Source of the DNA: Roridomyces roridus
Lineage: Eukaryota > Basidiomycota > Agaricomycetes > Agaricales > Mycenaceae
Direction of reading: 5' to 3'
NCBI GenBank assembly: GCA_029378245.1
Contig: JARKIF010000013.1
Coordinates: 806,001-870,000, forward strand
DNA: 64,000 bases
Below are positions 10,194 to 23,140 of the stretch, in pieces. The position numbers and the translations under genes were made by a program. The notes beneath the pieces were generated by a model, which made no database searches, was not told the DNA's origin, and was given only the letters and a program-made list of their open reading frames with translations. The first letter of the stretch is position 1. Every line of letters begins with the position of its first letter.

Positions 10194-11385
10194 TCATCTT
10201 CAATACTGTGCGCTTGAGTCGGGACGCCAGAGCCGATGGGTGTGTCTTTGCTCATCGATGGTGGTGGTGAAGAGAAGAGAGGTCGGGCCTTTAACGGCTC
10301 TCCGTGACAGTGTGAGAACCGTTGATAAAATTGGAAGCTGTTGGCTGTTCAGGCTCCAGTTGAAAGGCTCATCAGCCAAGGCTGTTGCTGGTTTAACCCG
10401 ATTGGGAATGATCTGCTGTTAAGCCATGTTACGCATATGTGATGAGTCAATACCATCAAGCCGCGTGACGACAATCGCTGCCATCTTGCTGCTGCATCTG
10501 GAACTTGCTTTTAGTTCCCTAGAACTGGCCGTTCTACCTAGAAATTTGACGTACGCGTATGGCACGTAGAGCGCATAGAGCCGCCTACGACGATGTTCGA
10601 CAGAACCATGCTGTGAATTGGTCCCGAACGACAGCGAACGATTGGCGAATGACCTCAACTACTTGCCGAAGTGCGGCTGACATGCTCATATGCAACCATC
10701 AGCTCCATCAGACAGCGGGCGCCAGATGGATGCCGTGGTATAAAGACGACGCCCTTCATCGAAATCCCCTTCGCCTCTCCCTCTCTCTCCCTTCCGTCTT
10801 GTCTCCGAGTCTTCTGGTGCTTTGTCTTCAAGTTCAAGGTTCAAGACCGCCTTCAAGAATCACTACATACCATGCTTTGCTTCCCCTTGCCAACTCTTCG
10901 GGCTTCCCCTCCAATCCTAGTGCAAGTTCCGCGGTGGCCGACGACTGCAAGACATGCTCGACTGTCTTGACTTTTTTTATGTCTGTTATGTGCCTTGTAT
11001 ATAAATAGCTGTGTTTCATATTTGAATCTCATTCCTTTCCACGTACTTCTGTGCAGCGTGCGCCGAGGCAGCCCATAAATGAATACCCACAATATGGCCG
11101 AGCAATGGCCGGGGGCCCGGGGAAGCTAGCAATGGCTGCGACGGGGCCATCAGATATTCCCAATGCGGTTCGCTTGAGTTAAGCGGGTGCCAATACGCGG
11201 TTCTAACCGATTCTAACCGAGTCTAGGGAGAACAGGCTTTCTCTGTAGAGCCCTACCTTGTACCCGTCTACGCGGTATAGCCGCTCTCCCTAGGCCCGGC
11301 TAGAACGACCGGACTTTCCAGATGTGGCATTCGATACCCACACCCACGTCTGTCCCGCACGCCGCGGTCACTTGATAACTCTACG
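10194..11385. other. Intergenic; promoter-like segment, no recognised gene
   Basis: At 10738-10746 there is a GGTATAAAG box followed by a long CT-rich tract (10760-10830), the usual look of a basidiomycete promoter and leader. Downstream only short open frames are found (for example to 11008), with no recognisable product. Around 11205-11310 an imperfect inverted pair (TCTAGGGAGA and TCTCCCTAGG) surrounds a CCCGTCTAC segment also present in the gypsy LTR at 17.6 kb, so an old LTR fragment is possible. Confidence 0.35.
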
Positions 11386-14300
11386 ATGGCAAACACCAAT
11401 GGCCACGGAGGCTTTCGCCCGCGCTCCGGTCGGCCCAAAGGCTCGAAAAATAGACCCAGATATCAGTCAAAGCCGCCTACGCCTCCACCTGCTCCCGTCG
11501 TGTCTTCCTCCTCTTCTGACGCCGTAACCCCTGTCCCAACCCCAATCACTCCTCCGGAGAAACGCAGAACTGCCGCCCCGAGCCAAAACTCGAATTCCGA
11601 TTCACGCTTGGCAAACTTTTGGTCGACCCGCGCACCACAGGGGACTCATTCAATGACTATGGATGGCTTGGGGGATGGGGGTGCGTGGAATTTCCAATCC
11701 ATTCACAGTGCTTGTCTCATTAATTATCCACCTAGATGCCACCACGAGCCCATCTGAGTCTTTATCTGCCACGGGTATAATTGAGATGATACACACGGAC
11801 ATGCGTGCCGCCAACATCACGGAGCAAGTATCCGAACGAGTTTTTGACGAGACTGTGGAGGAACCAGACGAGGAAGAGGAAAAGGATGATGGGGATAACG
11901 AGGGAGATCTTGATGCCGAGCAGCAGAGTGCAGAGATTCCATCCAATTCTGTGAACGATCAGTGGCTAAAAACAAATCTCGAACGTGTCAAGCAGGAAAT
12001 CGAAGCCCATGGGCAACCCAGAGCCTATCGTGATGGCCAACTTTGGATTCGTCCTAAAGACCCTATCTTTGCTCTCCAGCAATCTGCAACCACCGCTACC
12101 ATTTTCTCTCCGGATGCCCTTTATCTTCTCCCTATTTTTCTGTGGCTTCCCCACCATCTTCCGGGTCACCCTGATCGCTTCTTTTGTCAATGCGGGCGAG
12201 CGCTCAATCTGCACAGTAAGTATTCATACAAAAAGACAAGTTTGACATCAACTCTCATATGATCAGGCTGGAATCGAGATCCTATAGCCCGGCGTGTCTG
12301 TACCACGTCTGGCTCGGATTATTTTCTGCTCACGCGACGATATCTCTGCCCGACCAAAGCTGTGATGGACCCGGGATGCGGAGCCACTTACCAAGGTACA
12401 GACCCGTGGATTCTGGCACAATTGCCCCAGTTTGTTCAAGATCGGTTCCCTGGTATGTACACTATAAACTAATCAGTTCCAACTGGCTCACATAAAACCA
12501 GTGTCCATCAGTCATCGCTCCGCCCTCGACACATCCCAACTGGACATGATGAAGATCACATTTGCGGGTCGATTTGGCGCCGATCCATTTTCAAAGATGG
12601 TCGGAGAGCTCAAGCACCTCCACCATAGTCGTCTCGAATCCATGTATCTCCATGCCGCATTACACTATGGGCGGCGTGGGAGGGAGCAGATCCCTGCATT
12701 CTCCGCGTTCGGTGACCACATGGGCTATGCCGGCTATGCCCCATCAACCAAATACCTCAAGAGTATGTTCATCTCGTGGTTCACCACCCATCGTCTGTAT
12801 ATCGACCGCATCATGTCTTCGCTTTCTGCCAAATTTATCAAGGCGGATCATACATTCAAGGTGTGAGATATCTCCTATTGCCACTGTGTTTTATTTGACG
12901 AATTGTAGACTGTCGACCACCAAGGCTGCCTTCCCGGCGGAGAGCCAATACACACGGCACTCTATGAAGGCGTGAACGAGATGGAAGAGGTTCGATTCTA
13001 CGGTCTCACGTTGACCCAGAGCTTTGCTCCTCTCCATGGCCTCTACGGGCGTCTCCAAATTGAGCTGGCAAACCATGGCCACTCACCCACCGAAATATTA
13101 TATACAGATAATCCGCGACGTGAGTCCTTCTTATGAACCATCCTGCATACTAATTTCCAATAGATGAGCGCAACTGGCACGAGAACACCACACCATCGCT
13201 CAAACAGAGTGTACAGCACATTATTCTTGATCCCTTCCGCGACCTTCCCCAGTTCAACTTGACTTCTGGGTGCGAGACACTGTTTGCAAGCTCTCCAGAT
13301 CGCATCGACACTCTCGCAGACCAGATTCTCCTCACCCTCCTCCCTAACGACTCCATTTACGTTGCGCTTGCTGTCCAGTATACTGCTGAGAAAATACGGG
13401 CGATTCAAGTTCAAACAAAGACGAAAATCTATGTCTTCGATGTAAGTCAACGTGCACTGATATTTGATACAATTCATCTGAAATATCTGTACTACTATAG
13501 GTTGGTGCTGCTGTGAACAGCATTCCACTCGCACTCAAGTCTGTTCTTACACATCCTCGGATTGTGAAGTTCGGACATGAAATCCACGCAGCTGCTAAGC
13601 AGATCTCGAGTCTTTGGCATTTCTTCATCCCACCTCCGACCATTGTAGATCTGGGTAAATTGGCGAAACTCAAAGGGGCTGCCTCGGACCCAAACTGTTC
13701 ACTGTCGACTTTGTGTGGTGTTGTCCTGAAACTGCGGCTGCCCGAGATGGATGCCATCCTTGTGGATTCCCCGATACTATCACACATCCAGCACCTCTCC
13801 CGGGACATCGACTGCGCTTGGTCTATCCAAGATGCACTGCCAATGAAACTTGGTACAGTTGGGAGACCGCTGCAACCGAGTCAAATGCGCCCGGGCCAAC
13901 TTGTTGCTCTGGTCATTGGCAATAAAACATTGGCCTTGGGACAGCTTGTTGCGCATCAAGGGTCCTGGGCTGTTCCAAATGTGCAGGGAACAGTCTCGGT
14001 AACCAAGGCGTACTCGGTGATCAAGCTGGATAAGCTCCTTGTCCCCGGCTTCATTGTGGCGAAGCATGATCAAACTCTTGAATGGCTGAAGACAAATGGC
14101 GGACATGCTGTTGTTCAGACTCGTACGCTCCGCAGCCGAGCAGCCAAAGAGCCTCATCCAGCAACACTTTCCGTCGGTGACGAGTCTGACCTCGGCCATC
14201 CTGCGCCTGTTGTTATTCCGTCGGTCGCAGAGCAGTTGGCCCAACCTGGACCTTCCTTTTTGATCTCAGATATCCAAGAGCACATGGATGTGCCTGTTTC

Positions 14301-16310
14301 CTTGGATGATGACCATGGAGAGATTGACAATGAACGGCTTCCAGTAAGCTCCATATATCTGAAAACCAAATTAAATACTTACATCATTTCAGTCAGATGA
14401 ATCCGAGTCACAGTCGCGCCCTACAGATGATTTGAATCAACCATCCGCTGCTGCCACACTTCCCAGTCGTGTTTTGGACGATGTTCTCCATTTCATGGAT
14501 CGTCTAGAGCGTCTACTGTCGAAAAAACACCCAGCGTTCGATGAGTTTGCACACCTGTTCAGTGAAACCATTTTTATCCGGGACGCGGACGACGAAGCCA
14601 AGGTCCGAGAAGTCTTACAGAGGAAGGGCATCAACTGGGAGTATGCCATTCGTGCTAAAAAGGATGCTCTACATCGACGTATACGGCGATTCATTCCGGC
14701 TCCCAAGAGGCTGGTCAGAGATCTTCGTATCCTGTTCTCCTCTTTCTGCGATCTTCAGGATGGCAAAGGCAACAAGTTCTTTTCAAAAGATGCCCGTACA
14801 CAGGCCGATGCACTCATAGAAACCGCTCAATTGGGTTTCCTCTCTGACCCTCCGGGCGTGGCGCTGTACTACCTTCGAGGCCGCGACAAGGATGGGCTGA
14901 ATGTCTATCGCTGCGCTCGCGGAACCAACTCAGTTGAAGGCGGTGTTCACAAACAGATTCGCCGCATTTTTTGGCTCTCTGCATGCATCCTTGGCCTTGA
15001 CTGAGGCAATTTTGGGCAATTGGTTTCACCGGCGGAATAAACGGGTGAGAGAATTCTGCTCACTTGCTCGCCAGCTTGAATCTGAATGAGCTGATTAGAT
15101 TGGCCATTTCAATCGTACCGGCAGAAAGTGGAATAACCATTTCGATATCTGGCTGCTTGACGAGATCGTTGAAACATCTATCCGGCTTGATGTCAAACCA
15201 TCTTTCCCTGAACCGAAGTTGCTTGCCACCCGTATTGCAACGTCAGAGACATTTGGTGTTATTCCTATCACACCTGAGCTAGCCTCAGCAACAGGGATAA
15301 CCACTCTCCATGCTCCCAATTTCCTCTCTGCCCCGCACTAGGACGACAATTCTTATTCAGCCCTCACTTGCTTCTCCACCAAACCTGTCAACCTCTACCG
15401 CTACCTCCAGATTCGACAGCGGACAACATTCGCTGTGGTTCCAGTCCATACACACAAGGAATTTTCATTGTTCAACAAAAGCATCACCGATTACATCCCC
15501 CTCAATACCAACACCACTCCGGACAAGATCCACAAGGTCACGGATTATGCAGCGTTTGCACGCTTTTGGAATGGACGAGTTCTTCGACGATCTCTCACCG
15601 AGCTGGATTCCAACAAACGGTTGTACTTCAAATTGCCAGAACATCTGGAGCGCCACCACAAGAAATCCCTTCAGTGGAAAACCACACGCGCAACATTGAA
15701 TATGGGCGAGAATGTTGACGCACTTGAACCGATCCACCAGCTTCTCAAAGACCCATCTCGCAAAGCAGCGTGTCTTCCGGCAATTGTGCACGAGCCGGTG
15801 GAAGTCGATTTCTCTGCAGATCGTAAGCATTGTTCATTTGCAACTTGAATTGAGCTTGAATTACCTACAGCTCAACTCGGAATTGATGTACACTCTTTCA
15901 ATCCTATGGCAATGCGTCAACGTGAAAGTGTATGACACGTACTACACACGGCCATTGTCGAGGCTGTCGTCAATGAAGAAACTGCCCCTCGTTTCCTCCA
16001 AGCACCGCAGGCGGAGCCGCAACATTCCGTACTCGTATTTGTGCCGCAGAGTGTGGGTGGGGCTGACAGCAATCACGAACAGACGGTGTTCGAGCGCCCC
16101 ACAAAGAAACCTCGCAAAAAAACCCAACAGGAGCCAAAGGCGGGACGATCTGCCCGACGCTGCGCACTCTGCGCTCATGCGAAATGCGGTGCAGCGTCCA
16201 CTTGCGCAGGTAAAGGCGGGCGGGAGAAATGTGTTCACAAGAATGATGAGATTCACCGAGCATTTGGGTTTGACCCAGGCACGCGCAAACGCATTCGGAA
16301 GAAGCCATAG
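11386..16310 (+). pseudogene. Large transposase-like gene (DUF6729-like / MULE-like / 3'-5' exonuclease-like), broken
   Basis: Near-complete but damaged copy of a large agaric gene family. Exons include 11386-11680, 11736-12215, 12267-12452, 12502-12860, 12909-13119, 13164-13441, 13501-14343 and from 14393. Parts in order: AT-hook-like GRPKGSKN; acidic stretch; Cys-rich domain with CQCGRALNLH and RRYLCPTKAVMDPGCGATY; MULE-type core with KADHTFK and ILYTDN; RNase D-like region (VNSIPLALKSVLTHPRIVKFG, then SLSTLCGVVLKL) in which the usual acidic positions look replaced; FGSLHAS.AL region; C-terminal Cys cluster RRCALCAHAKCG. Damage: T-run 14967-14972 has one extra T, an in-frame TAG lies at 15339, an in-frame TGA at 15933. 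The name DUF6729 is from memory. No flanking inverted repeats were found. Confidence 0.65.
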
Positions 16311-16595
16311 TATCCAATTTGTGCAATAGTTACATGAGACTACCTATCGCTACGTTGTTTGAGTGACAAAGACAACGAAAAAAAGATGATTGTCTACGTA
16401 CGGATTCAAAGGTGGTGTCGCCTACCTAGCACAACCGGGCGGGAAGCACACACTGCATGCCCATCGTACGTCGGGTGAGCCGCTCGGATGAGTAGGGTAG
16501 CAGAAATCCAGAAGGCAAAAGAGGTGGCTTCTGGTCGCAGAAGACGCCGGAGCACGCCACGGACATGTCCCAGTCCCCGGAGACGGTCGCCAAAC

Positions 16596-17330
16596 TAGTG
16601 TTGCCGCGGTCCGGTCTTGTTCGGTTCGGGGCCAAATTTCTCGAACCCCGAACCGCACCCGAGGTTCGGTTCGCCCGAATCATCGAACCCCGCACCGCAC
16701 CTGGGGTTCGGTCCGCCACAGGTTCGGTGTGAGGTTCGAACAGGTTCGCTGAGGTTCGGACCTCAAATTTTTCCCGCCGTTAGCACTCACAAAAAAAGGA
16801 ACTGCAGACATCTGATATGAACTCATCTGCATCACGATTTGAATGTACACTCAGAGCGGCACCATCATGGTTAAACCAACCCACCATGCGCGACGGCATA
16901 AAGACGGCACACGATCATCTACGCTGTTCAGCCGTCACACAGAATTGAACTGTCTCCATCCAGACGATCTCTTTTGTTGCCGACGCCTTCATCGCAAGAT
17001 GGTAACTCAGATCACAGATTGCCGAGGCTGGCTAGCCCAGAATGGAGACACTTTGATGTCCATCATCCATGTCAACCGACGGCGGATGGGGCCGATGATG
17101 CCGGACATCATCCGTGGCTGCCAGCCTAAGGATCAGCCCTTGATTTGGGTGATCCAGAGTTGCCAACTCGGGAGGGGTTTGAACAGGTTCGCACCGGTCT
17201 GCACCGGTGCAAAATATCCAAGATTTCCTGACCCCTGGACCGAACCTCAGGTTCGGTGCGGGTTCGACGACTCCCTTCGAACCGCACCCTGTGTTCGGTT
17301 CGGGGTTCGCACAAGTTCGGCCAGGCCATA
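16596..17330. mobile_element. GGTTCG-rich inverted-repeat element (MITE-like)
   Basis: Two zones dense in GGTTCG/CGAACC (16615-16765 and 17170-17325) are inverted relative to each other. For example GACCGAACCTCAGGT on the right matches the reverse complement of the left zone. The left end reads TAGTGTTGCCGCGGTCC, a plausible hAT-like terminus, but I found no matching duplication on the right, so the ends are approximate. ORFs read through these zones on both strands are repeat artefacts. Confidence 0.5.
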
Positions 17331-17487
17331 GTGGGGATTTGATACATCAAGTCTTCGCTAGTGGTCGAAAAGGCGTGGCATATGAGCGACCGCTGATAAG
17401 CGGAAGCCGTCGGAAGCCACTGATGCGGGGATGACACCATGGAGATGATTTAACCCGGCAAGCGGCCGCCGTGCTGCTAATCGTTTG

Positions 17488-17848
17488 TGTCAGCACCTAG
17501 GGCTAAGTCGGGTTCTAGTCGGCAACGAACAAGGCGACCGAGCGAAGAGCAGCAGACGAGACTCAAGAGGTAGAGCAAGCCGTAGGGAGAATAGACTAGA
17601 TTCGTCTACAGTACTGAGACTGTAGACGGGTATATATACTACATGATCGAATTAGGTACGAGGGGTAGGGGGTAGGAGCAGGGGTGATCGGAACAGGTAG
17701 GGGTGTAAATGCAGGAGAGAGTGGAGTACCAAGCAGGGGTTGAGACAAGACCCGGCCGATCAGTGATGGTCACTGATTAGAGTATTGATGGTTGATGATT
17801 GATCGTGTTACAACCCGTCGGGCTGTGGCCTGGGGTCATATCATGACA
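17488..17848 (-). repeat. 3' LTR of the Ty3/gypsy element
   Basis: On the minus strand it begins TGTCATGATATGACC and ends GGTGCTGACA (TG...CA with inverted TGTCA/TGACA). Length 361 bp. It contains a TATA-like GTAGTATATATAC. It directly follows a purine tract (AACGGGGGGGATAA) and the stop of pol at 17885. No second copy was found in the window, consistent with loss of the 5' end of the element. Confidence 0.75.
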
Positions 17849-17884
17849 TTATCCCCCCCGTTCAAGCGCTGCGTCCCGAAGCGC

Positions 17885-19858
17885 TCAGGACACAATCTTC
17901 CATCGTCCGTTAACCCGTTCTTCACGGAGTGCGGTCAGGTTCTTCTGGTAGAATTCCTCTATGCATTCCTCCGCCCCATCCAGCAAGGCGCGCTTTTCCC
18001 AAGTCCATTCGGCCGACGGGTAATCCTTCCATTTGATGAAGTAGCGCAAGGTGTTGCGCTGATTCCCACTGCCCCTCTTGACTTTCAGAATCTCCTCCAC
18101 CTCGTACTCATAGTGACCGTCAACCACGTCTGGGGGTGGTGGGTCCACCGTCTTCTGATGTTCGGCCACTGGTGGCACCCAGGGTCGAAGGTAGACCGTA
18201 TTAAAAACCGGGTGAACCTTCCAGGATGCCGGCGTTTTGATTTCGTACGAGAGGGACCCAATCTTGCGCACCACAGGGAAAGGACCATAGCGTCGGTCCT
18301 CGAATTTCTTGGTGGGTCGGTGCGTCTGCAGATTCTTTCCTTCTAGCCACACCTTATCGCCTGCTTTGTACCCCGGGTCGGGTTGTCGACTTCGATCGTA
18401 GTATTTCTTCATAACATCCTGCGCATGGCGCATTGCCGCTGCGGCTTCTGCCCGTACCTTCTCCATTCGCTGTGCGAATTCCATCGCCTTCTCCGTCGGG
18501 ACTTCTCGCAACGGCTCAATTCCTTTCCGCGGATGGAACCCGAGAGTCATAAAGAAGGGGCTAAAGCCCGTCGTCGCATGAACCTTGTCATTGTAGGAGA
18601 ATTCGGCCAAGGTCAGCCACTCTGCCCAATCGTCCTGCATGAAGTTGGTAAAGATTCGGAGGTACTGCTCCACCTCTTGGTTCACCCGCTCCGTTTGACC
18701 GTCGGTTTGCGGATGATACGCTGTCGACGCGTTCGACTTCATTCCCAAAAGCTTCATCAAGTCTCGCATAAAGTGGCCCACGAATTGTGTTCCACGGTTG
18801 CTGATCACCACCTCCGGTAACCCGTAATCCTTCCACACATTATCTCGATATATCCGGGCGATCCCTTCGCCTGTAATCTGTTCCCTGCAGGGAATAACCC
18901 GAATTCCTTTGCCCAGTCGGTCCACAATCACCACGATACTGTCATATCCTTTTGACTCCGGTAATTTCGTGATTAGGTCGATCGAGACGTTCTGCCATAC
19001 TCGTTCGGGTACTGCGTTTGGTGACAATGGTCCACGAGGTTTGGATGGAAATGTCTTCGTCTTCTGGCACGTTGAACAAGCGGCTACGTATCGCTTGATG
19101 TCCCGGGTCATGGATGGCCAGTAGTAGTTCTGTGCTACCAATTCCGCCGTTCGATATTGCCCAGGATGACCGGCCATGTACGTATCATGGTGAGCTCGGG
19201 TTATGTGATGGCGTAGCTCTTTGTCAGAAGGGACGTATACTGCTCCATGCCTAGTCAAGAACCCGTCGTGTTCCTGCCAGGTCGGGTTCTCCTCATCGGC
19301 TTCTTCATCCTTGCTCTTGGCCAAACCTTCCTTGGCTGCATCCTCCCACTTGTTGCGGGCGTCCTTGATGCGTTGCAAAAATTGGTCCCCTCCTTCCTGG
19401 TCCGGGATTGCTCGCAGAAATTCCTCCTTCGGTATCTGTTGAAATTTATCTGCCGGTAGCAACGTGATATCGCTGTTATCCTTTGCCCCCTTTTCATGGC
19501 CATTTCGCCTCGAAAGGGCATCCGTCTTGTTATGCGTCTTGCCCGGTTTGTGGATCAGCAGAAAGTCGTATTCACTCAGCTCCAGCGACCACCGTGCCTG
19601 TCTTCGGTTCAGCTTCTTCGTCGTCATGAAGTAAGCCAAATTCTTGTGGTCCGTCCAAATCTCGAACATTTTGTTGCTGCCTTGAAGGAAATGCCTCCAC
19701 TCGTACAAACCTCGCATAATCGCCAACATTTCCTTGTCGTGGATGTCGTAATTTCGTTCCGTGTCGTTAAGAGATTTGGACAAGAACCCGATCGGGACCC
19801 AGACCCCGTTCTGGAGTTGAGAAAGCACAGCCCCGGTCGCGAAATCCGAGGAGTCGGC
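17885..19858 (-). pseudogene. Ty3/gypsy pol, 3' part: RNase H, integrase, chromodomain
   Basis: One long open frame. Order: RNase H core (DFATGAVLSQL, NYDIHDKEMLA), HHCC zinc-binding module (HHITRAHH ... CSTCQKTK), integrase core (D in SIDLITKLPE, E in DGQTERVNQ), GPY/F-like linker and a C-terminal chromodomain (YEVEEILKVKR ... RYFIKWKDYPSAEWTWE), which marks a chromovirus. The second integrase Asp, normally in SDRG, is Asn here (ISNRGTQF), so the integrase should be inactive. At its 5' side the frame stops at element A; roughly 50 codons between the RT thumb and RNase H are missing at that junction. Confidence 0.85.
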
Positions 19859-20081
19859 TCAGCTGGTATAGTAAAACCTTTGCAAAGAAACATGTTATGG
19901 ATCATCCGTAGGCTTTGCAAAAGTTCAGGTTAATTCTTATCTATGGAAGAGACTGCCAGAACTAGTTGACCGGCTGGCACGGCACATCCGGCACACCGGC
20001 ACAGGCTATATATGCTATTAAAAATTGATTTTCATCCTCCGGCCTTCTCGGAGAATCCCCTATGGGAAGAGAACATTGATG

Positions 20082-20681
20082 GCTTCTTCCAGATGTGATA
20101 ACAATCCTGAAAGAGTAACCGGCACATTTGGACCAGCGGTGATACGACTGGTATCCGCGCAGGCGTGTAAACAGCGCAAAATCGAGATTTGGTACGCATA
20201 CCAGCACCCCTCGATCCGGTGGTAGAATGATAGGAATAGAGCTGAGCTCCGAGCTGCTATTCAAATGTGTTCACGATGCATTGAGAGAGTTTCCAGTACA
20301 CTACGCTTGGCTGTTCGATCAGGAGTCGGTTGTAGTGACTCGAATAGGCTTCCCGCGGGGACTCAGATATGCGGAGATACAGATATCAAGGAGATATAAC
20401 AAGCCCAGACAATATGTCAAGCATTGGTCGAGAGTACCGCAGGATATTCATAGTTGGCGTGCAGTTGCACCAAGATTGATGTATATTAATTGAGCGGGAG
20501 TGCTTTCCTCGAAGAGATAGCCTCCGCGGAAGTGTCCGAGATGATGTATACAGTTGCTGTTGCAGCGGGATGGTGTGTCAAGCGGTTGTTGAGCAATGTG
20601 GACTCGAGCCACAGAGTGGTGTTGCCTTTGCAGTTTAGGATCCAAGAGGAGAATGACCCCGAGGGGTACTTCGCGGACTGA
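20082..20681 (+). CDS. Short ORFs in the left arm of element A (unknown)
   Basis: A TATA-like box near 20005 precedes three consecutive short open frames: 20082-20225, 20227-20493 and 20490-20681. The first stop overlaps the second start; the third begins as the second ends. Amino-acid composition looks protein-like (FVHYAWLFDQESV-type text, EIASAEVSEMMYTVAVAAG). They may be exons or frame-broken pieces of one gene of about 200 residues. No known domain is recognised. Identical copies lie inverted at 23528-24127. Confidence 0.3.
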
Positions 20682-20756
20682 ACATCCAGAAAGGAAATGA
20701 CAAGTGGGCGAGTCGAACTCGTGCACTGGTACTAGTGTTTGATCATGTGATCACGG

Positions 20757-23140
20757 TGGCGGGCTGTATGATTGAAAACACTGATTTCCTGGTGCTGAAT
20801 GATTCTGGTGCCCAGATGTGTGATCTGTAGCCTGTAAGTCTGATCCTGGATCATATTAACTCTAATCTGAAGAAGGTTCAACCAAGGCCCTTGATTCCAG
20901 AGAGATTTCAACTCAATTCTTCAAATGTAAGTGTGCACCAGTTCTCAATACCTGTGGCTAATGCATTGGTTCCAACACCACAGTGAACATTTCCCTTGCC
21001 AGTAGACCCCATTAGAGCAAAGAAACTGGCCAGAACATGAGGAGAAACCTGAGTTATGAGTGTGATCATTTTGAGCTGATCCCCCTTGTTGTGCACCTAC
21101 AGGGCCATGTACATGTATTGGGAGTCTAAAAACTAGATGGAACATCTTAGAATTGCTCCACCCATCCATATTTGCAAGAGCATTTGCAAGATTCCACTGG
21201 TTGTGTTTGGGTCTGGCAGGATTGTAGGGTAAGAATTCGGTCAAATGTCCAGTAGAGCTCTTGAACAGAACTCCATGGATTCTCCACCAACCTTCATGAT
21301 CAAGGACACTTTCTGGACCCCCTGAGCTCCCTTTCCTCATTGGTGACTTCAAATATCCCAGATTCCACTCCCTTTGTCTTCTATCAACAGAATGATCCAA
21401 AATGATCACAAAATCTCTATGCATATAACTTTACTTTCTGTGCAGGTATTCAGCTGATCTTGGTTGTGCTGGCCTCCTATACTCTAGGGTACTTGTCCCA
21501 TGTACTTCAACCACAGAGGAAAAATCAAGAGCATGAGCAATACAGTGAAAATGGGATTTGATGACTTTTCCCACTTTCACCTGGCCTATTGTGCACCTTA
21601 TGGTAAGGGACTTCAAAAGTCATTGATAATACTCATTGAAGTCTTGGGGTGCTAAGGATCAGGTTATCAACTGCCAATATCAATAGCTGCACCTAAATCT
21701 ACCTTTTATCTCATTCACTTATAACACTCTCCCATGGCTCAGATCTGGACTGATATTTGAGATCTAGCATCCTAAGTGGTACATGAACATGCTAAGCTCA
21801 CAGATCACAAAAGCATGAAACTACATGGAAATGATATCAAAGGTGCAAAAATGCACAGACCATTTCCACTCTTACAACTGGTATATACACAAAGTGATAA
21901 CACACTTGTTGCCAAAACATGTGGAAGGATTGAAAGAAGAATTGTTGTCAGTAAAGTTTGTTAAGGATCCCAGAGGCAGATCCAATGGGAGTGCAAAAGC
22001 TGAAAATTGCCTTTTTGGGAGGAAAGCGTAGTGGCCCAATCGGGAATAGCATCCGAAATGTCAAACACTTTTTGAATTCAGAGTTGATGATACCACTCTG
22101 AGGTTAGAAAACATAATGGTTCCTTTGGTATGAAGCCTTGGGACACACTCAGCTTTCAAAACCTGGGGTTGGTTTCCAAAGACTTGCCTCTGAAAAAGTA
22201 TTTTGCATTTTGCGGGCCAGCCAATCAGTTTGATGTAAAACAATGTTAGCAACTCCTGTAGCTCTCGAGCGGCTCTACAACTTTGATTTTTTTGATCCCC
22301 CATCTTTTTTTGATGCATGCCGCTGAAACGTCTGTAACTGCGCACCAGTGAAGTGTGAATGTGGAGCAGCAATGGCTGAGTCTGCGGAGTGCTACCCAAA
22401 AGGCAACAAACCCACAAAACCCCAACACCATAACAACCAACAACCAAACATCCGACACCCCAGCCAGGGCCAGTCAACTTCGACTACGGTTGAGTTCGGG
22501 GTCACCCTAAAGTATATAGGTAAGATTGAACGTCCCGCTCGACTTGAAGCAGCTCCGCGGAGCATACAGCTCACTTGATATCAACGGTTTTGGTCTTTGT
22601 TCAGCTTCTCGAACAAGTCCTCGGACCGACTATGTCTCTTTCAAGAGGCCTACTGCAAGGCTTTATACTCGAATACGACACAAGGGTTTGCAATGCAGCA
22701 ATAAGTCTTTTTATATTGTAGATTGAAAACCAAACACAAGCCTCGAACCAGTTCGAGGAGTCGATGACCCGAACCACCAAGTCCCAATTGACTCTGTTCC
22801 TGTTTATCATCGACCAAATCAAAACCAATACAACCCCAATACAACATGGAGAGGAACTACAGAGCAGAGGGCAACCCACTACCCCTTAAGTATGCTTCTG
22901 CAGCTGACCCAGGTTGGACCAGAGCCCGGGTACCTTTAAATGCAAGTGTAGGAAGAGTAGTGCCCTTTAGGAGACACACTCAATACAACTCAAGAAGTCT
23001 ATAGCTTGACTTAGATCCCTCAGTTATACCCAAACAAGTGCTTTGTATTGCTACTACCAAGAAGAATGTAATCAACAAATCTCCGAGGAAGACACAAGAC
23101 CACACCAATGCCCATGAGTCCCTAGAAGGGGGGGGCATGA
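20757..23140. other. Middle of element A: decayed repeat sequence
   Basis: AT-rich, stops in all frames. Near 22006 it encodes KLPFWEESVVA, a motif also found in element B. Near 22250-22330 it has CTACAACTTTGAT ... GATGCATGCC, similar to sequence near both ends of B. 22470-22860 holds CGAACC/GGTTCG-type repeats. I see no intact gene. Confidence 0.4.

Noticed and set aside
16426..16719. Open frames on both strands in the GGTTCG-rich zone
   Set aside because: They follow the repeat period (RTEP/NRTS-like text) on both strands and have no family features.
20700..20745. GTTCGACTC B-box-like sequence in the arms of element A as a tRNA gene
   Set aside because: T-stem does not pair and no A box lies at the right distance.
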